Part shown: one piece after another, positions 8,991-17,138 of the stretch | Layout of the letters: every line of letters starts with the position of its first letter | Position numbering within the stretch: position 1 is the stretch's first letter | Origin: CAZLMG01 sp964560765 | Lineage (GTDB): Bacteria; Bdellovibrionota_B; Oligoflexia; Oligoflexales; CAZLMG01 | Direction of reading: 5' to 3' | DNA length: 42,012 nucleotides | Assembly: GCA_964560765.1 (NCBI GenBank) | Contig: CAZLMG010000041.1 | Location: forward strand, 1 to 42,012 | Notes under the pieces: generated by a model | What the model was told of the DNA's origin: nothing | Seen by the model: only the letters and a program-made list of their open reading frames with translations | The model's database searches: none | Translations under genes and position numbers: made by a program

Positions 8991-9852
8991 GCGACCGCAT
9001 GTTCATCAACTCTTCGACCTCCTGCTCATCGGGAGCTTCTGCACGATGATCGTCGTCGGTTCGACGACGCCCGAAGTGATGCCCGTGTCGCTCAGCAAGA
9101 TGCTACAGGCACCATCTGCGGAGCACTGGCTTGGCACAGACAACCTGGGTCGAGACTTGACCCAACGACTTGGCAGCGCCATTACAGATGCGGTCTTGCC
9201 TATGTGGTTGACCATCACCTTAGCCTCGCTCATAGGTCATGGAATTGGCATTCTGCAAGTACTCGTGTTTGCTAGTCGCATCCTTGCGCCTCTAGCGCGC
9301 TTGATTCAAATCGCAAGCAGCATCATCGCCACCATTCCAGCAGGTATTGCGGCGTTTGCTTTATCCGCCTGGATGGGCGGCGCCGGCCTTTTGCCGGTTG
9401 CCCTAGCTTTAGCGCCGCTCTTCGGCATTCGCTGCTATCTCTCAACATTGGAGCTCTACGAACGCGATCGGCAGCTTGGATACTGGCAGGCGCACGTCGC
9501 CATCGGCGGTTCGAATCGACAGCGCATTGTATCGTACGGGTTGAAAGGTACTTGGCTTCGCCCCATGTTCGAGAATCTTGGTTTTCACTTGCGAGCAGCT
9601 GTTGCCATTGAAGCCGCGATCAGCTACCTAGGCTTCGGCATTCAGGAGCCAAGCGCATCCCTTGGCAATATGCTGGCATCTCATTTCGACCAGTTCCTGC
9701 ATGGCTCCTGGATGACTCTGACATTCATCGTCGCGGCGCTATTCATGTGCAGTACTATTCCTTTAGCTATATTCAGAACTTGCCAAAGCATTCCACATTT
9801 CTCGCCAGTGCCACCAGCACCATCGACAAAACCCGCCTCGACAATTCATTAA
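8983..9852 (+). CDS. DppC-like ABC transporter permease
   Basis: This is a 289-residue permease of the peptide/nickel class. The hallmark LGTDNLGRDLTQRLG lies near residue 46, and the segment AAISYLGFGIQEPSASLGNM near the C-terminus is typical of DppC/OppC. The coupling loop is around AHVAIGGSNRQRIVSYGLKG. About five membrane helices are visible. GGAGGG precedes the ATG, which overlaps the previous gene. No ATPase or substrate-binding protein lies next to the pair, so partners must be encoded elsewhere or the pair is an orphan. A link with glycerol use is not implied by the sequence. Confidence 0.85.
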   Translation: MPKRPHVHQLFDLLLIGSFCTMIVVGSTTPEVMPVSLSKMLQAPSAEHWLGTDNLGRDLTQRLGSAITDAVLPMWLTITLASLIGHGIGILQVLVFASRILAPLARLIQIASSIIATIPAGIAAFALSAWMGGAGLLPVALALAPLFGIRCYLSTLELYERDRQLGYWQAHVAIGGSNRQRIVSYGLKGTWLRPMFENLGFHLRAAVAIEAAISYLGFGIQEPSASLGNMLASHFDQFLHGSWMTLTFIVAALFMCSTIPLAIFRTCQSIPHFSPVPPAPSTKPASTIH

Positions 9853-9864
9853 TGATTATTAATG
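9847..9864. promoter_or_regulatory. Inverted repeat upstream of the ACP operon promoter
   Basis: Perfect 7-bp arms CATTAAT and ATTAATG are separated by GATT. The repeat overlaps the stop of the permease gene and lies 25 bases before the predicted -35 element of the lipid operon. It could be an operator, or chance in an AT-rich stretch. Confidence 0.35.
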
Positions 9865-9889
9865 TTTGCTTAATAAATTTTTAATTAGT

Positions 9890-9918
9890 TTTACAATTGT
9901 ATTGGATTTTAATAAAAC
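9890..9918 (+). promoter_or_regulatory. Predicted sigma-70 promoter of the ACP/ketosynthase operon
   Basis: TTTACA (9890-9895), 17 bases, then TAAAAC (9913-9918). The -35 element matches five of six and the -10 element four of six consensus bases. The region from 9853 to about 9915 is markedly AT-rich compared with its surroundings. A leader of roughly 77 bases would precede the ACP start. Confidence 0.5.
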
Positions 9919-10001
9919 GCAAACATCGAAGCCGTGTGGACCACGGTGACATGCTGTGGCTCACATCCCTTGTTGAACTGTTGTTGTTGCGGAGGTGGAT
10001 T

Positions 10002-10487
10002 ATGGACACGTTGCAGAAAGTTCAGGAAATCATCGCGGATGCACTCTATGTTGACATGGCGGAGGTCAAGCCAGAGGCCGTACTCATGCGCGACCTTGGC
10101 GCCGAAAGTATCGACTACCTAGACATCGCTTTTCGGCTGGAAAAGGAATTCGATATCAAGTTGCCGAAGGGCGACATTGAACTTCGCGCGCGCGGCGGGC
10201 TGAGCGACGAAGAGTTCGCGGTCGACGGACTCATCCAACCCAAAGGGCTGGAACAGCTACGAAAAGTTATGCCGGAAGTGGATCCAGCCGAGATTCGCCA
10301 AGGACTTTTTGTGCGAGACATCGCTTCTCTTTTTACAGTTGCGACTTTTCGTCGTATGGTAGATGAACAGTTGAACAGTCCGGTAGGTCAAACCAATCAG
10401 GCTGGCTCGAGAGAGCGCGTTACCGCGCGGCGAGCAACTCCCTCTATCGCCCCACAACCCATGACCGGAACCATGGCGCGCCTTTAA
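10002..10487 (+). CDS. Enlarged acyl carrier protein (first copy)
   Basis: This is a 161-residue protein. Residues 1-55 are a normal ACP front half, with the phosphopantetheine serine Ser36 in DLGAESIDYL. A usual ACP ends near residue 80. Here about 50 extra residues (roughly 57-110: LPKGDIELRARGG through GLFVRDIASLF) separate helix II from the last helix (VATFRRMVDEQL), and a polar tail of about 35 residues follows. The ATG at 10002 is chosen because GGAGG lies just upstream and the ACP fold begins there, although the frame opens earlier. It heads a five-gene operon with a dehydratase-like protein and ketosynthases, so it presumably carries their acyl chain. It is clearly paralogous to the gene at 24044. 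Confidence 0.9.
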   Translation: MDTLQKVQEIIADALYVDMAEVKPEAVLMRDLGAESIDYLDIAFRLEKEFDIKLPKGDIELRARGGLSDEEFAVDGLIQPKGLEQLRKVMPEVDPAEIRQGLFVRDIASLFTVATFRRMVDEQLNSPVGQTNQAGSRERVTARRATPSIAPQPMTGTMARL

Positions 10488-10517
10488 TGGCTCACCATAA
10501 GGTTGCAGGGGGCACTC

Positions 10518-11381
10518 ATGCGCTTTTTATTCGTTGACCAGATCACGCGAATCGACGGTGCGGCTATAAAGGGCCGCACCGCCTTTCCCCCAGACCATGC
10601 GATGCAATATGCGGGACCACAAGGCCAACCGCAGATTGCGCCAGGGATTATTTCCGAGGCCATCGGGCAATTGGTCTCGTGGCTGGAGATTCGCAATAAC
10701 GACTTCACCGGTAGACCCGTTTTTCTCTTTGCCGACCGCATCGAGATTTTGGGCACAGTACGCCCCGGTTCGACTGTTGAGCTGGAAGGCACCATTGAGC
10801 GCTCAGATGCCGATAGCTTCGTCTTTTCGGGCGCCGCCTATGTCGGTGGCAGTGTGGTCCACCGAGTCCAGAGCTGCAGTGGATACAATATGCCGCTGGC
10901 GAAAATGGAAGACCCAGAAATTGCCCGCCAACGCTTTGCCGCATTGACGAATGGCGGCCTCACTTTGGACGACGACCGACTGAAGTTTGACTTTGACCTG
11001 CTATCCAGCTCAGATATCCGTATCGAGCCGGGAAAGTCGGCTTGTATGCGTCTGGCACTGCCTGCGAGCGCAGGATTTTACCGTGATCATTTTCCGCGAT
11101 TCCCGGTCACTCCGATTGTCATCATTAATGAAATGATTGGACTCGCCACGAGTAAGTGCCTGGATACTCACGGCCGGATCTTGCTGCCTCGGCAAGTATC
11201 CGCTGTAAAGATTAAGAGCTTCTTGGCCCCAGAGGAGATTTGTGAAGTTTCCGTGCAAATCACGGAAACACTGGCACCAAGTGCTGCTTGTCCAGGCGGA
11301 GGTGTCAGCGCCATCGCCGAAATCAGCAAGAACGGCAAGAAAATTTTACGCGGTCGCTACCAATACGAAATTGTGGAGTAG
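10518..11381 (+). CDS. Double-hotdog FabA/FabZ-like dehydratase
   Basis: This is a 287-residue protein with two hotdog modules, about 1-140 and 150-287. The second has the FabZ signature DHFPRFPVTPIVIINEM, with catalytic-type His191 and Glu205. The first has the FLFVDQI opening and APGIISEAIGQLVSW helix, but lacks the HFP segment, so it may be structural. Known tandem hotdog proteins dehydrate 3-hydroxyacyl-ACP or fold as a pseudo-dimer. The ATG at 10518 has AGGGGG close upstream and lies 30 bases after the ACP stop. It probably acts on chains made by the next two genes. A thioesterase-like role is the main alternative. Confidence 0.85.
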   Translation: MRFLFVDQITRIDGAAIKGRTAFPPDHAMQYAGPQGQPQIAPGIISEAIGQLVSWLEIRNNDFTGRPVFLFADRIEILGTVRPGSTVELEGTIERSDADSFVFSGAAYVGGSVVHRVQSCSGYNMPLAKMEDPEIARQRFAALTNGGLTLDDDRLKFDFDLLSSSDIRIEPGKSACMRLALPASAGFYRDHFPRFPVTPIVIINEMIGLATSKCLDTHGRILLPRQVSAVKIKSFLAPEEICEVSVQITETLAPSAACPGGGVSAIAEISKNGKKILRGRYQYEIVE

Positions 11382-11385
11382 AACC

Positions 11386-12639
11386 ATGTTGCAGCTGAAA
11401 AAAAATCGACGCGTTGTCGTAACCGGCATGGGAGCAGTGTCTCCTGCTGGCAATACCATGGATGAAACATGGAATGGCATTATCGAGGGGTCCAGTCGAG
11501 CCCGAGCCGTCACTCGCTTTGATGCCTCACGCATGCCCACCAAAATCGCCTATGAAGTTGACGGCTTTCAATTTGACGAAAGCACGGTCCTGCCCCAAGA
11601 GCTGCCATACCTAAATGAAGCGGCACGCTTTGGCATCTCTGCCGCACGGGAAGCGATCCGCCAATCAGGAATCGACCTTAGCCAACCTGATCCTTGGCGA
11701 ACGTCGATTTGCCTTGGCGTTGGACAGGGCAGTCCAGATTACCAATGGTATTCTCGCGTCGTTGCCGAACAGAATTGGCACGACCCAAGCTTAAAATATG
11801 TCGGAAAGAATTTTCCATTCATGCTGACTAACGTTCTGGCGCGCATCATGGGCGCACGCGGCGGTAACGTTACCGTGCATACGGCTTGCGCTTCGTCTGG
11901 ACAGGCTCTTGGTGAGGCATTTGAAATGATTGCCACCGGTGAGCGCGATGTCGTTCTGACAGGTGGTGCCGATTCCATGGTCAACCCTTTTCACATGGCT
12001 GGTTTCTGCCTATTGGGCGCTCTTTCAAAACGAAACAACGATCCCCGGACCGCATCGCGTCCCTTCGACACCGACCGCGATGGTTTTGTTTTAGGCGAAG
12101 GCGCGTGCATGCTCGTCTTTGAAGACATGGAGCACGCACAGCGCCGCAATGCACCCATCCTGGCCGAGGTCCTGGGATATGGAATTACCGAGTCTGCATA
12201 TCGAATCACCGACCTGCATCCGGAGGGACATGGTCCCATCGAAGCGATGCAGATGGCGATTGATCAAGCCGGGCTAAAACCAAACCATGTCGGCTATGTT
12301 AATGCCCATGGTACTTCTACACTACTCAACGATCGGATCGAGTCACTAGCCATAAGTAAGGTCTTTCCTGCGAGCGAGAGCACCGTCCACGTGAGTTCTA
12401 CTAAGAGCGTCACCGGTCACATGATTTCAGCGGCTGGCGCCATCGAGCTAGCCGTTTGCATTAAGGCCCTCAAGCATCAGGTGCTGCCTCCAAGTGCGAA
12501 TCTATTTCAACAAGATGGCGATTGCCCCATTCAAGTCACCCCCAGCAAGCCTACGCCCAAGGAATTTTCGTATGCACTATCCAACTCTGTAGGTTTCGGT
12601 GGTTCCAATACAGCGGTCGTCGTGGGGAGGATGAAGTAA
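11386..12639 (+). CDS. Beta-ketoacyl-ACP synthase, FabF-like
   Basis: This is a 417-residue condensing enzyme of the FabB/FabF class. All three catalytic residues are present: Cys168 in TACASSG, His308 in NAHGTST and His345 in SVTGHMISAAG. The N-terminal VVVTGMGAVSPAGNT is typical. It would elongate acyl-ACP with malonyl-ACP. The ATG at 11386 has GGAG seven bases before it and starts four bases after the dehydratase stop; the frame opens earlier inside that gene, which is a shadow. It ends TAATG, sharing a base with the next start. The pairing with a Cys-less partner suggests a KS/chain-length-factor-like heterodimer rather than housekeeping FabF. Confidence 0.93.
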   Translation: MLQLKKNRRVVVTGMGAVSPAGNTMDETWNGIIEGSSRARAVTRFDASRMPTKIAYEVDGFQFDESTVLPQELPYLNEAARFGISAAREAIRQSGIDLSQPDPWRTSICLGVGQGSPDYQWYSRVVAEQNWHDPSLKYVGKNFPFMLTNVLARIMGARGGNVTVHTACASSGQALGEAFEMIATGERDVVLTGGADSMVNPFHMAGFCLLGALSKRNNDPRTASRPFDTDRDGFVLGEGACMLVFEDMEHAQRRNAPILAEVLGYGITESAYRITDLHPEGHGPIEAMQMAIDQAGLKPNHVGYVNAHGTSTLLNDRIESLAISKVFPASESTVHVSSTKSVTGHMISAAGAIELAVCIKALKHQVLPPSANLFQQDGDCPIQVTPSKPTPKEFSYALSNSVGFGGSNTAVVVGRMK

Positions 12640-13856
12640 TGTTTACAGCAAATGACAACGATGTTGTGATCACAGGAATCGAAGGCATCAGTGCTGCCGG
12701 CAATACATTTGAATCGCTGTCGGACGCCATCATGAGTCATCGCGCGCCAAACGGATCTGCAAATTTTCGACTGAATGGCTTCAATGCGGCGCCGTTGCTA
12801 ACGGATCGACGCATGCTCAAGGCGGTTTCGCGTCGAGACAGTTTCGGCTTGGCGACACTTGAGAATTTAAAGAAAAAAGACGATCTAGCGGCATATCAAA
12901 CCTACCGGAAGGGTATGTATGTAGGCGCCCCTCCTTCGTCAACCGACGATCACGAGAGCTACCTGGCAGCCGTCATAGGTTCGAAGGGCGCCGATGAAAA
13001 GTACCACGAGGCTGATTTCGGCGAACTTTGCATGAGTTCGCGACCAACCACGCTCCTGCTAGGTTTGCCCAATAACGTCCTTTGTTATGGCAGCATCATT
13101 TTTGACGTGCGCGGCCCGAACAACAACTACACTTCGGCCGAGAACAGTGCGCACCTGGCCTTGCAGGCTGCAGCGCGCAATCTGAGAATGGGGCGAATTG
13201 ATTGCGCATTGGCCGGCGGCTATACGGAGCATACAGATGCCGTTCGTCACCGGATGCACCGCGCCATGGGATGGCTTGCCAACGAAAATGACACAACCAT
13301 CAGCGATCGCGGAACGATCCTTGCCGATGGTGCCGTGTTTGCCTCACTTGAACGCCGACAAGCAGCATACGGTCATGGACGCAAAGTGTTGGCTACTTAT
13401 TTGGGAGGATCGATCGCAAGTCCAGGCCAGGGACTGGTGGATCGTACAGCCCAGTCGGCCACCTATACTGATGCGATCGAGCATTGCATGCTCGATGCTA
13501 TCCAGCGCAGCGGGATGATTCCCAGTCAGGTTGGGATGATCTTTCTGACGGGATCTGGATTCTTAGAGATCGATCGTGCCGAAGAGGATGCGGTAGCACG
13601 CTGGTCGCAGCAAAGCGGGCCCGTGACTGCTGTAACAATCGGTCACGTCACAGGTAATCTCATGGAGGCCGGCGGATTACTGGAACTCGGCATATTGCCG
13701 CTGCTGCAAGCGCAGGGCCAGATTCCTGTACATCTGCGAGTGAAGAGCTCAGATAGTGAAACCCGTCTGTTGACACCCGAACGTCCGATTGCGCTCATTG
13801 TGCGCTCGTCTATCTGGGGTGATGTTTCGTGTATTGCTGTCAGTACAGAACTGTAG
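12639..13856 (+). CDS. Ketosynthase-like protein lacking the active-site cysteine
   Basis: This is a 405-residue thiolase-fold protein that starts VVITGIEGISAAGNT, like its neighbour. Aligned from the downstream GG motif, the catalytic Cys becomes Glu168 (TSAENSAH). The HGT histidine is replaced by GSG (LTGSGFLEI). The second histidine region is kept (IGHVTGNLMEAGG). In type II polyketide systems the chain-length factor pairs with an active ketosynthase and has Gln at this Cys site; Glu here suggests a similar non-condensing or decarboxylating partner. The start ATG shares a base with the upstream stop, and GGAGG lies within the end of that gene, so the two subunits are probably made in equal amounts. 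Confidence 0.9.
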   Translation: MFTANDNDVVITGIEGISAAGNTFESLSDAIMSHRAPNGSANFRLNGFNAAPLLTDRRMLKAVSRRDSFGLATLENLKKKDDLAAYQTYRKGMYVGAPPSSTDDHESYLAAVIGSKGADEKYHEADFGELCMSSRPTTLLLGLPNNVLCYGSIIFDVRGPNNNYTSAENSAHLALQAAARNLRMGRIDCALAGGYTEHTDAVRHRMHRAMGWLANENDTTISDRGTILADGAVFASLERRQAAYGHGRKVLATYLGGSIASPGQGLVDRTAQSATYTDAIEHCMLDAIQRSGMIPSQVGMIFLTGSGFLEIDRAEEDAVARWSQQSGPVTAVTIGHVTGNLMEAGGLLELGILPLLQAQGQIPVHLRVKSSDSETRLLTPERPIALIVRSSIWGDVSCIAVSTEL

Positions 13857-13897
13857 ATGATCGACGATTTGTAGATGTCGCTGTTGTGGAGGAACAT

Positions 13898-15055
13898 ATG
13901 AATTTATTTATTACCGGGGGAACCGGATTTTTGGGCCGCGGGGTACTGTCCCGGGTTGGGCACGACCCGAAATATGAAAAGGTCTATGTACTGATTCGCG
14001 GAACGTCCCGGCAAACCGCCGAAGAGCGGTTGCACGAGCTGTTTGCCGAGATATTTCCACCGGCTGATCAAGCGCGCATGCAGAAAAAGATTGTAGCAGT
14101 TCAGGGTGATCTCACTCTGGATCACCTCGGCCTGAGCGTTCAGGACCACTTTAATCTCCAATTCTCCATCAACGAGATCCTGCACGTCGGGGCCAGCACG
14201 GACTTTGGAGCGCCGCTCTTGGAGTCGCGCGCGTACAATGTAGAGGGCACTCGCCGCGTCCTGGAACTTGCCGAACTCTGTCGAGCCAATGGCTCTCTGC
14301 AGCGCTTCGATTACGTTTCGACAGCATTTGTAGCTGGAACCAAGCGTGGCGTCGTCACCGAACTGGACACCAACCGCGGCCAAAAGTTTGCCAATAATTA
14401 TGAGCAAACCAAATGGGAGTCAGAGAATCTAGTTCGCACCTATGCCACTCGATTTCCTGTCGCCATTTTTCGGCCTTCCATTGTCGTTGGTGACTCCCGT
14501 ACGGGATTCACGCCTCACTTCAAAGTGCTCTATTGGCCTTTGCGCCTGTTGTCGAAAAACGTGCTGCCTTTTATTCCATGTCAGCCAAGAGCAACGCTTG
14601 ATGTTGTACCTGTTGACTTTGTCGTCGATGCGCTCTTGGCGCTTACGGCAACCAAGGAGTCGTTGGGTGGAACTTGGCATCTGACCGCAGGTCGAGGCAA
14701 TGAATTGCGCATCGGGCAACTACTCCGCGATGCACAGGAACACGCCGGCATTAGGCCACGGCCGACGCTGCCAATCTGGCTTTTTGACTTCATGAAGTCA
14801 TCGCCATTCAATCGACTGATGCCCAAGGAGTTCTGGCAGGCTTGTGAACTTGCTGCGCCTTACTATTTCTATCTGCGAGGCTGCGATGTTTACTTTGACG
14901 CCTCCAGAACGCACCTACTTTTGGCCAAACTCGGCGTCAAAACACCGACATGGGCTAGTTACAAAAACGCTGTTTTGTCGTTCTGTCGGGATAGCGCTTG
15001 GGGTAAGCGATTACCGCAACCCAAATATTGGTATTACGCGCAGAAGTCTGCTTAG
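13898..15055 (+). CDS. Stand-alone thioester-reductase-type SDR (fatty acyl reductase-like)
   Basis: This is a 385-residue extended short-chain dehydrogenase of the NAD_binding_4 / thioester reductase group. The nucleotide loop GGTGFLG is at residues 7-13. The Ser/Thr of YVSTAFV is at 141-142, and the catalytic YxxxK is Tyr168 and Lys172 (YEQTKWESE). Members reduce an acyl thioester to an aldehyde or alcohol, either at the end of NRPS/PKS enzymes or as fatty acyl-CoA reductases. Here it stands alone and could release the product from the operon's ACP. The ATG at 13898 is set by GGAGG, 41 bases after the ketosynthase-like gene; the frame opens earlier. Epimerase activity on sugars is a less likely alternative. 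Confidence 0.87.
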   Translation: MNLFITGGTGFLGRGVLSRVGHDPKYEKVYVLIRGTSRQTAEERLHELFAEIFPPADQARMQKKIVAVQGDLTLDHLGLSVQDHFNLQFSINEILHVGASTDFGAPLLESRAYNVEGTRRVLELAELCRANGSLQRFDYVSTAFVAGTKRGVVTELDTNRGQKFANNYEQTKWESENLVRTYATRFPVAIFRPSIVVGDSRTGFTPHFKVLYWPLRLLSKNVLPFIPCQPRATLDVVPVDFVVDALLALTATKESLGGTWHLTAGRGNELRIGQLLRDAQEHAGIRPRPTLPIWLFDFMKSSPFNRLMPKEFWQACELAAPYYFYLRGCDVYFDASRTHLLLAKLGVKTPTWASYKNAVLSFCRDSAWGKRLPQPKYWYYAQKSA

Positions 15056-15097
15056 GCGTCTGACGTTAGGATGATTCAGAGGCTATTTAGGAGTCGA

Positions 15098-15118
15098 ACC
15101 GGGGTGGTTCCCCCCGGT
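15098..15118 (+). terminator. First hairpin after the lipid operon
   Basis: Arms ACCGGGG (15098-15104) and CCCCGGT (15112-15118) enclose a 7-base loop. No T-run follows directly, but a second, stronger hairpin lies 18 bases downstream. Confidence 0.4.
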
Positions 15119-15135
15119 CCGCACAACAGGGCTTG

Positions 15136-15170
15136 GGGCCGCGGCGGTTTCCGTCGCGGCCCGGTTTCTT
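15136..15170 (+). terminator. Strong terminator hairpin of the ACP/ketosynthase operon
   Basis: Twelve-base arms (15136-15147 and 15151-15162, one G-T pair) enclose a TTT loop and are followed by GGTTTCTT. The hairpin sits between the convergent SDR and lipoprotein genes and may work on both strands. Confidence 0.7.
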
Positions 15171-16246
15171 CAGAAATCACATCGAACATGCTGATCAAAA
15201 GCCACAGGCACCAACTCAGAACTCTTAACAATGCCAATATCTCGGAGCTCTTCCAAAGCCGAATCCAACGCATCGGCGCCGAAATCCGCAGCCTCACCCA
15301 AAATCCGCCCCAAGCAGAACCCGGGCTGACCACTTTGGGCGCGCACGAATGGATCCTCCCGCGTCTCATCAAATCCTAGGCTGCATCGATTCAGGGACTT
15401 ATCGTAGCCTACAAAGGCACCACCGCCCACCGACCCCAATCGGCCCACAAGATAGGAATCGCCAGTGAAGACATCGCTTGCCGCTGGATACTGGAATCGA
15501 TCTATCGTCGCAGCTAACTCGACATTACCCTCTGCGTCCCACTTCGCTTTTGTGAGCTCGGCTATCCCTGGACCATCTATTCGTGGAGAATTTCCTGACA
15601 GCTGGCCAAAGTTTCTTAACGCCACAAAAGTGGCGTCCCCTTCACGTTGCAGGGTAATCTCAGAAGCAAAATCCAATCGATTCTGCGGATACCAAGGCGA
15701 CATCTTGTGATCTTTCACAAGCCGCATGCGACTTCCATCTTTGCTCCACTGCATGTGCAGAAATGGGCTGCGCACACCGTCACCATTCGAAGCGCAAAGA
15801 ATAGCTTCATAAGAATAAGCCTGACCCTCAGCTTCGATCATCTCTTGCACAGAAATGGAGACATCTTTATTTGGCCCTTGAGCAGAAAAGCGGCCAATTT
15901 CCTGAACATTTTCCGCCTCAAGCTCGGCAACAACGGCGTTAATATCTCTGAATGTTCGATCCATTCGCTTCACGACGGCGTGCATCGCAGTGAAGCGTTG
16001 GTTGCCCGCCTGGATCAAATGAAGAGTGGCCCCCTCTTCGACAGAAGTAATGTCTTCGGCAAAATGCAACTCAATGACCGGCCACTGAATCTTAGACGAC
16101 TGAGTGCCATCATTAGGTTTTTTGGGATTGCCGACCAAAGTTCCGCAGCCAATTAGGAACGCAGAAAGCCAAGGAAAAGAGATCCACGAAGGCAGCCTCG
16201 CAGCGACACCTCGGGAATCTCTCGGATTATTGTCCTGACTCATCAT
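15170..16246 (-). CDS. Lipoprotein of the CGTLVGNP type, partner of a TIGR02147 regulator
   Basis: This is a 358-residue protein. A long polar lead is followed by a hydrophobic run and a lipobox LIG-C, with mature start CGTLVGNPKKP. The same CGT-GNP start is, as I recall, frequent in lipoproteins next to TIGR02147 genes in Oligoflexia. The rest is beta-rich with no recognised domain; residues of about 50-75 (HFAEDITSVEEGATLHL) could be an Ig-like strand set. The start is 19 bases after the regulator stop with GGGGCGG upstream, so the two are an operon. It probably sits in the inner or outer membrane facing the periplasm. Function unknown. Confidence 0.8.
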   Translation of the reverse strand: MMSQDNNPRDSRGVAARLPSWISFPWLSAFLIGCGTLVGNPKKPNDGTQSSKIQWPVIELHFAEDITSVEEGATLHLIQAGNQRFTAMHAVVKRMDRTFRDINAVVAELEAENVQEIGRFSAQGPNKDVSISVQEMIEAEGQAYSYEAILCASNGDGVRSPFLHMQWSKDGSRMRLVKDHKMSPWYPQNRLDFASEITLQREGDATFVALRNFGQLSGNSPRIDGPGIAELTKAKWDAEGNVELAATIDRFQYPAASDVFTGDSYLVGRLGSVGGGAFVGYDKSLNRCSLGFDETREDPFVRAQSGQPGFCLGRILGEAADFGADALDSALEELRDIGIVKSSELVPVAFDQHVRCDF

Positions 16247-16265
16247 GCGTCCGCCCCTACAGTCT

Positions 16266-17132
16266 CTAGTAAGTCTTGGTCACCGGAAAAAGCTGAACGT
16301 TCAACTGAAAGACGTCTTGTCCTGTCGCCCCTGGCTGCTCCATCGACATCACATCATGAACCCATTGCTGAATCTTTGCTTTCAAAATTGGCACAGCAGA
16401 GACCGGCAAGGATACCGTCAGCGCTTGTATGTCTCGCTCGGATTCCACAATCCGGGTGATGGATTCCTTAGCAAGATCGATCATGCCGTGGTGGTAGCGA
16501 ACGATCGCAATATCATCCACCTCTCGGCCAGTCATGAGATTCTGTTCACTCGCTACAAATCGAGCAAGCTCCGGCTTGTAGATGATAAGTCGTAACTTCG
16601 CCAACACCTCAAGCGCCTTGCGAATTTCGTCGAGTCGCAGAGGAAATTGCAATTTCGCCTGTATCCATTCGGGAGATCCGTCCCACGCCGGCATCGTTAA
16701 TACTTCTCGAATAATCGGGTGGTACCATTGTGAGTAGTATTCCAACTCGTCACTGGTAAGGCCGGAGGGCTCGGCACTTGACTTCGCCTCCAGCAAGGAC
16801 TTAAACAGACGCTCTCGAGCTGCGGGCGCTCGCTCTTTTTCATAGGCAACCAAGCGAAGCCAATATTTTCGATCGCTGCCCTTTAGAGCCAGCGCTTCAG
16901 CGATGCGCTCCGCTGCTTTCACCGTCAGAGGGCGTTTCCCGGCAACCACTAGCCTAATGACATTTGTTTTTGAAAACCCCAGGTGGTCAGCGAAATGCAG
17001 GTACGAGTACGGCTCAAATGCCGCTTTGGCACCTTGGTAGACAGCCTTCAGAAAGTCACGACAGCTCAAGAAACTCGCCACACGAACGTGCTTGGCGACC
17101 TCTCGAAGACGCTCTACCTGGCCCATGGACAT
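16266..17132 (-). CDS. TIGR02147 family protein (DUF4423), probable transcription regulator
   Basis: This is a 288-residue protein. The N-terminal third is helix-turn-helix-like (HLGFSKTNVIRLVVAGKRPL). The C-terminal part carries the family hallmarks YYSQWYHPIIREVL, RYHHGMIDLAKESI and a LNVQLFPVTK end. The family is known from Fibrobacter and Bdellovibrio relatives, often in many copies. ATG codons exist at 17138, 17132 and 17126. The first directly abuts the only Shine-Dalgarno (GGGAG), so 17132 is preferred. It is transcribed with the lipoprotein gene and could control it. Its own upstream region (17139-17523) is AT-rich and shared with the divergent gene at 17524. Confidence 0.9.
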   Translation of the reverse strand: MSMGQVERLREVAKHVRVASFLSCRDFLKAVYQGAKAAFEPYSYLHFADHLGFSKTNVIRLVVAGKRPLTVKAAERIAEALALKGSDRKYWLRLVAYEKERAPAARERLFKSLLEAKSSAEPSGLTSDELEYYSQWYHPIIREVLTMPAWDGSPEWIQAKLQFPLRLDEIRKALEVLAKLRLIIYKPELARFVASEQNLMTGREVDDIAIVRYHHGMIDLAKESITRIVESERDIQALTVSLPVSAVPILKAKIQQWVHDVMSMEQPGATGQDVFQLNVQLFPVTKTY

Positions 17133-17138
17133 CCTCAT

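Noticed and set aside
15071..15120. tRNA-like TTCGA segment (minus strand GGTTCGACTCC)
   Set aside because: The flanking bases do not form the 5-bp T stem, and no acceptor or anticodon arm is found. It is part of a simple hairpin.
15647..16156. Frame of 169 codons opposite the CGTLVGNP lipoprotein
   Set aside because: Shadow of the lipoprotein gene, without a start signal.
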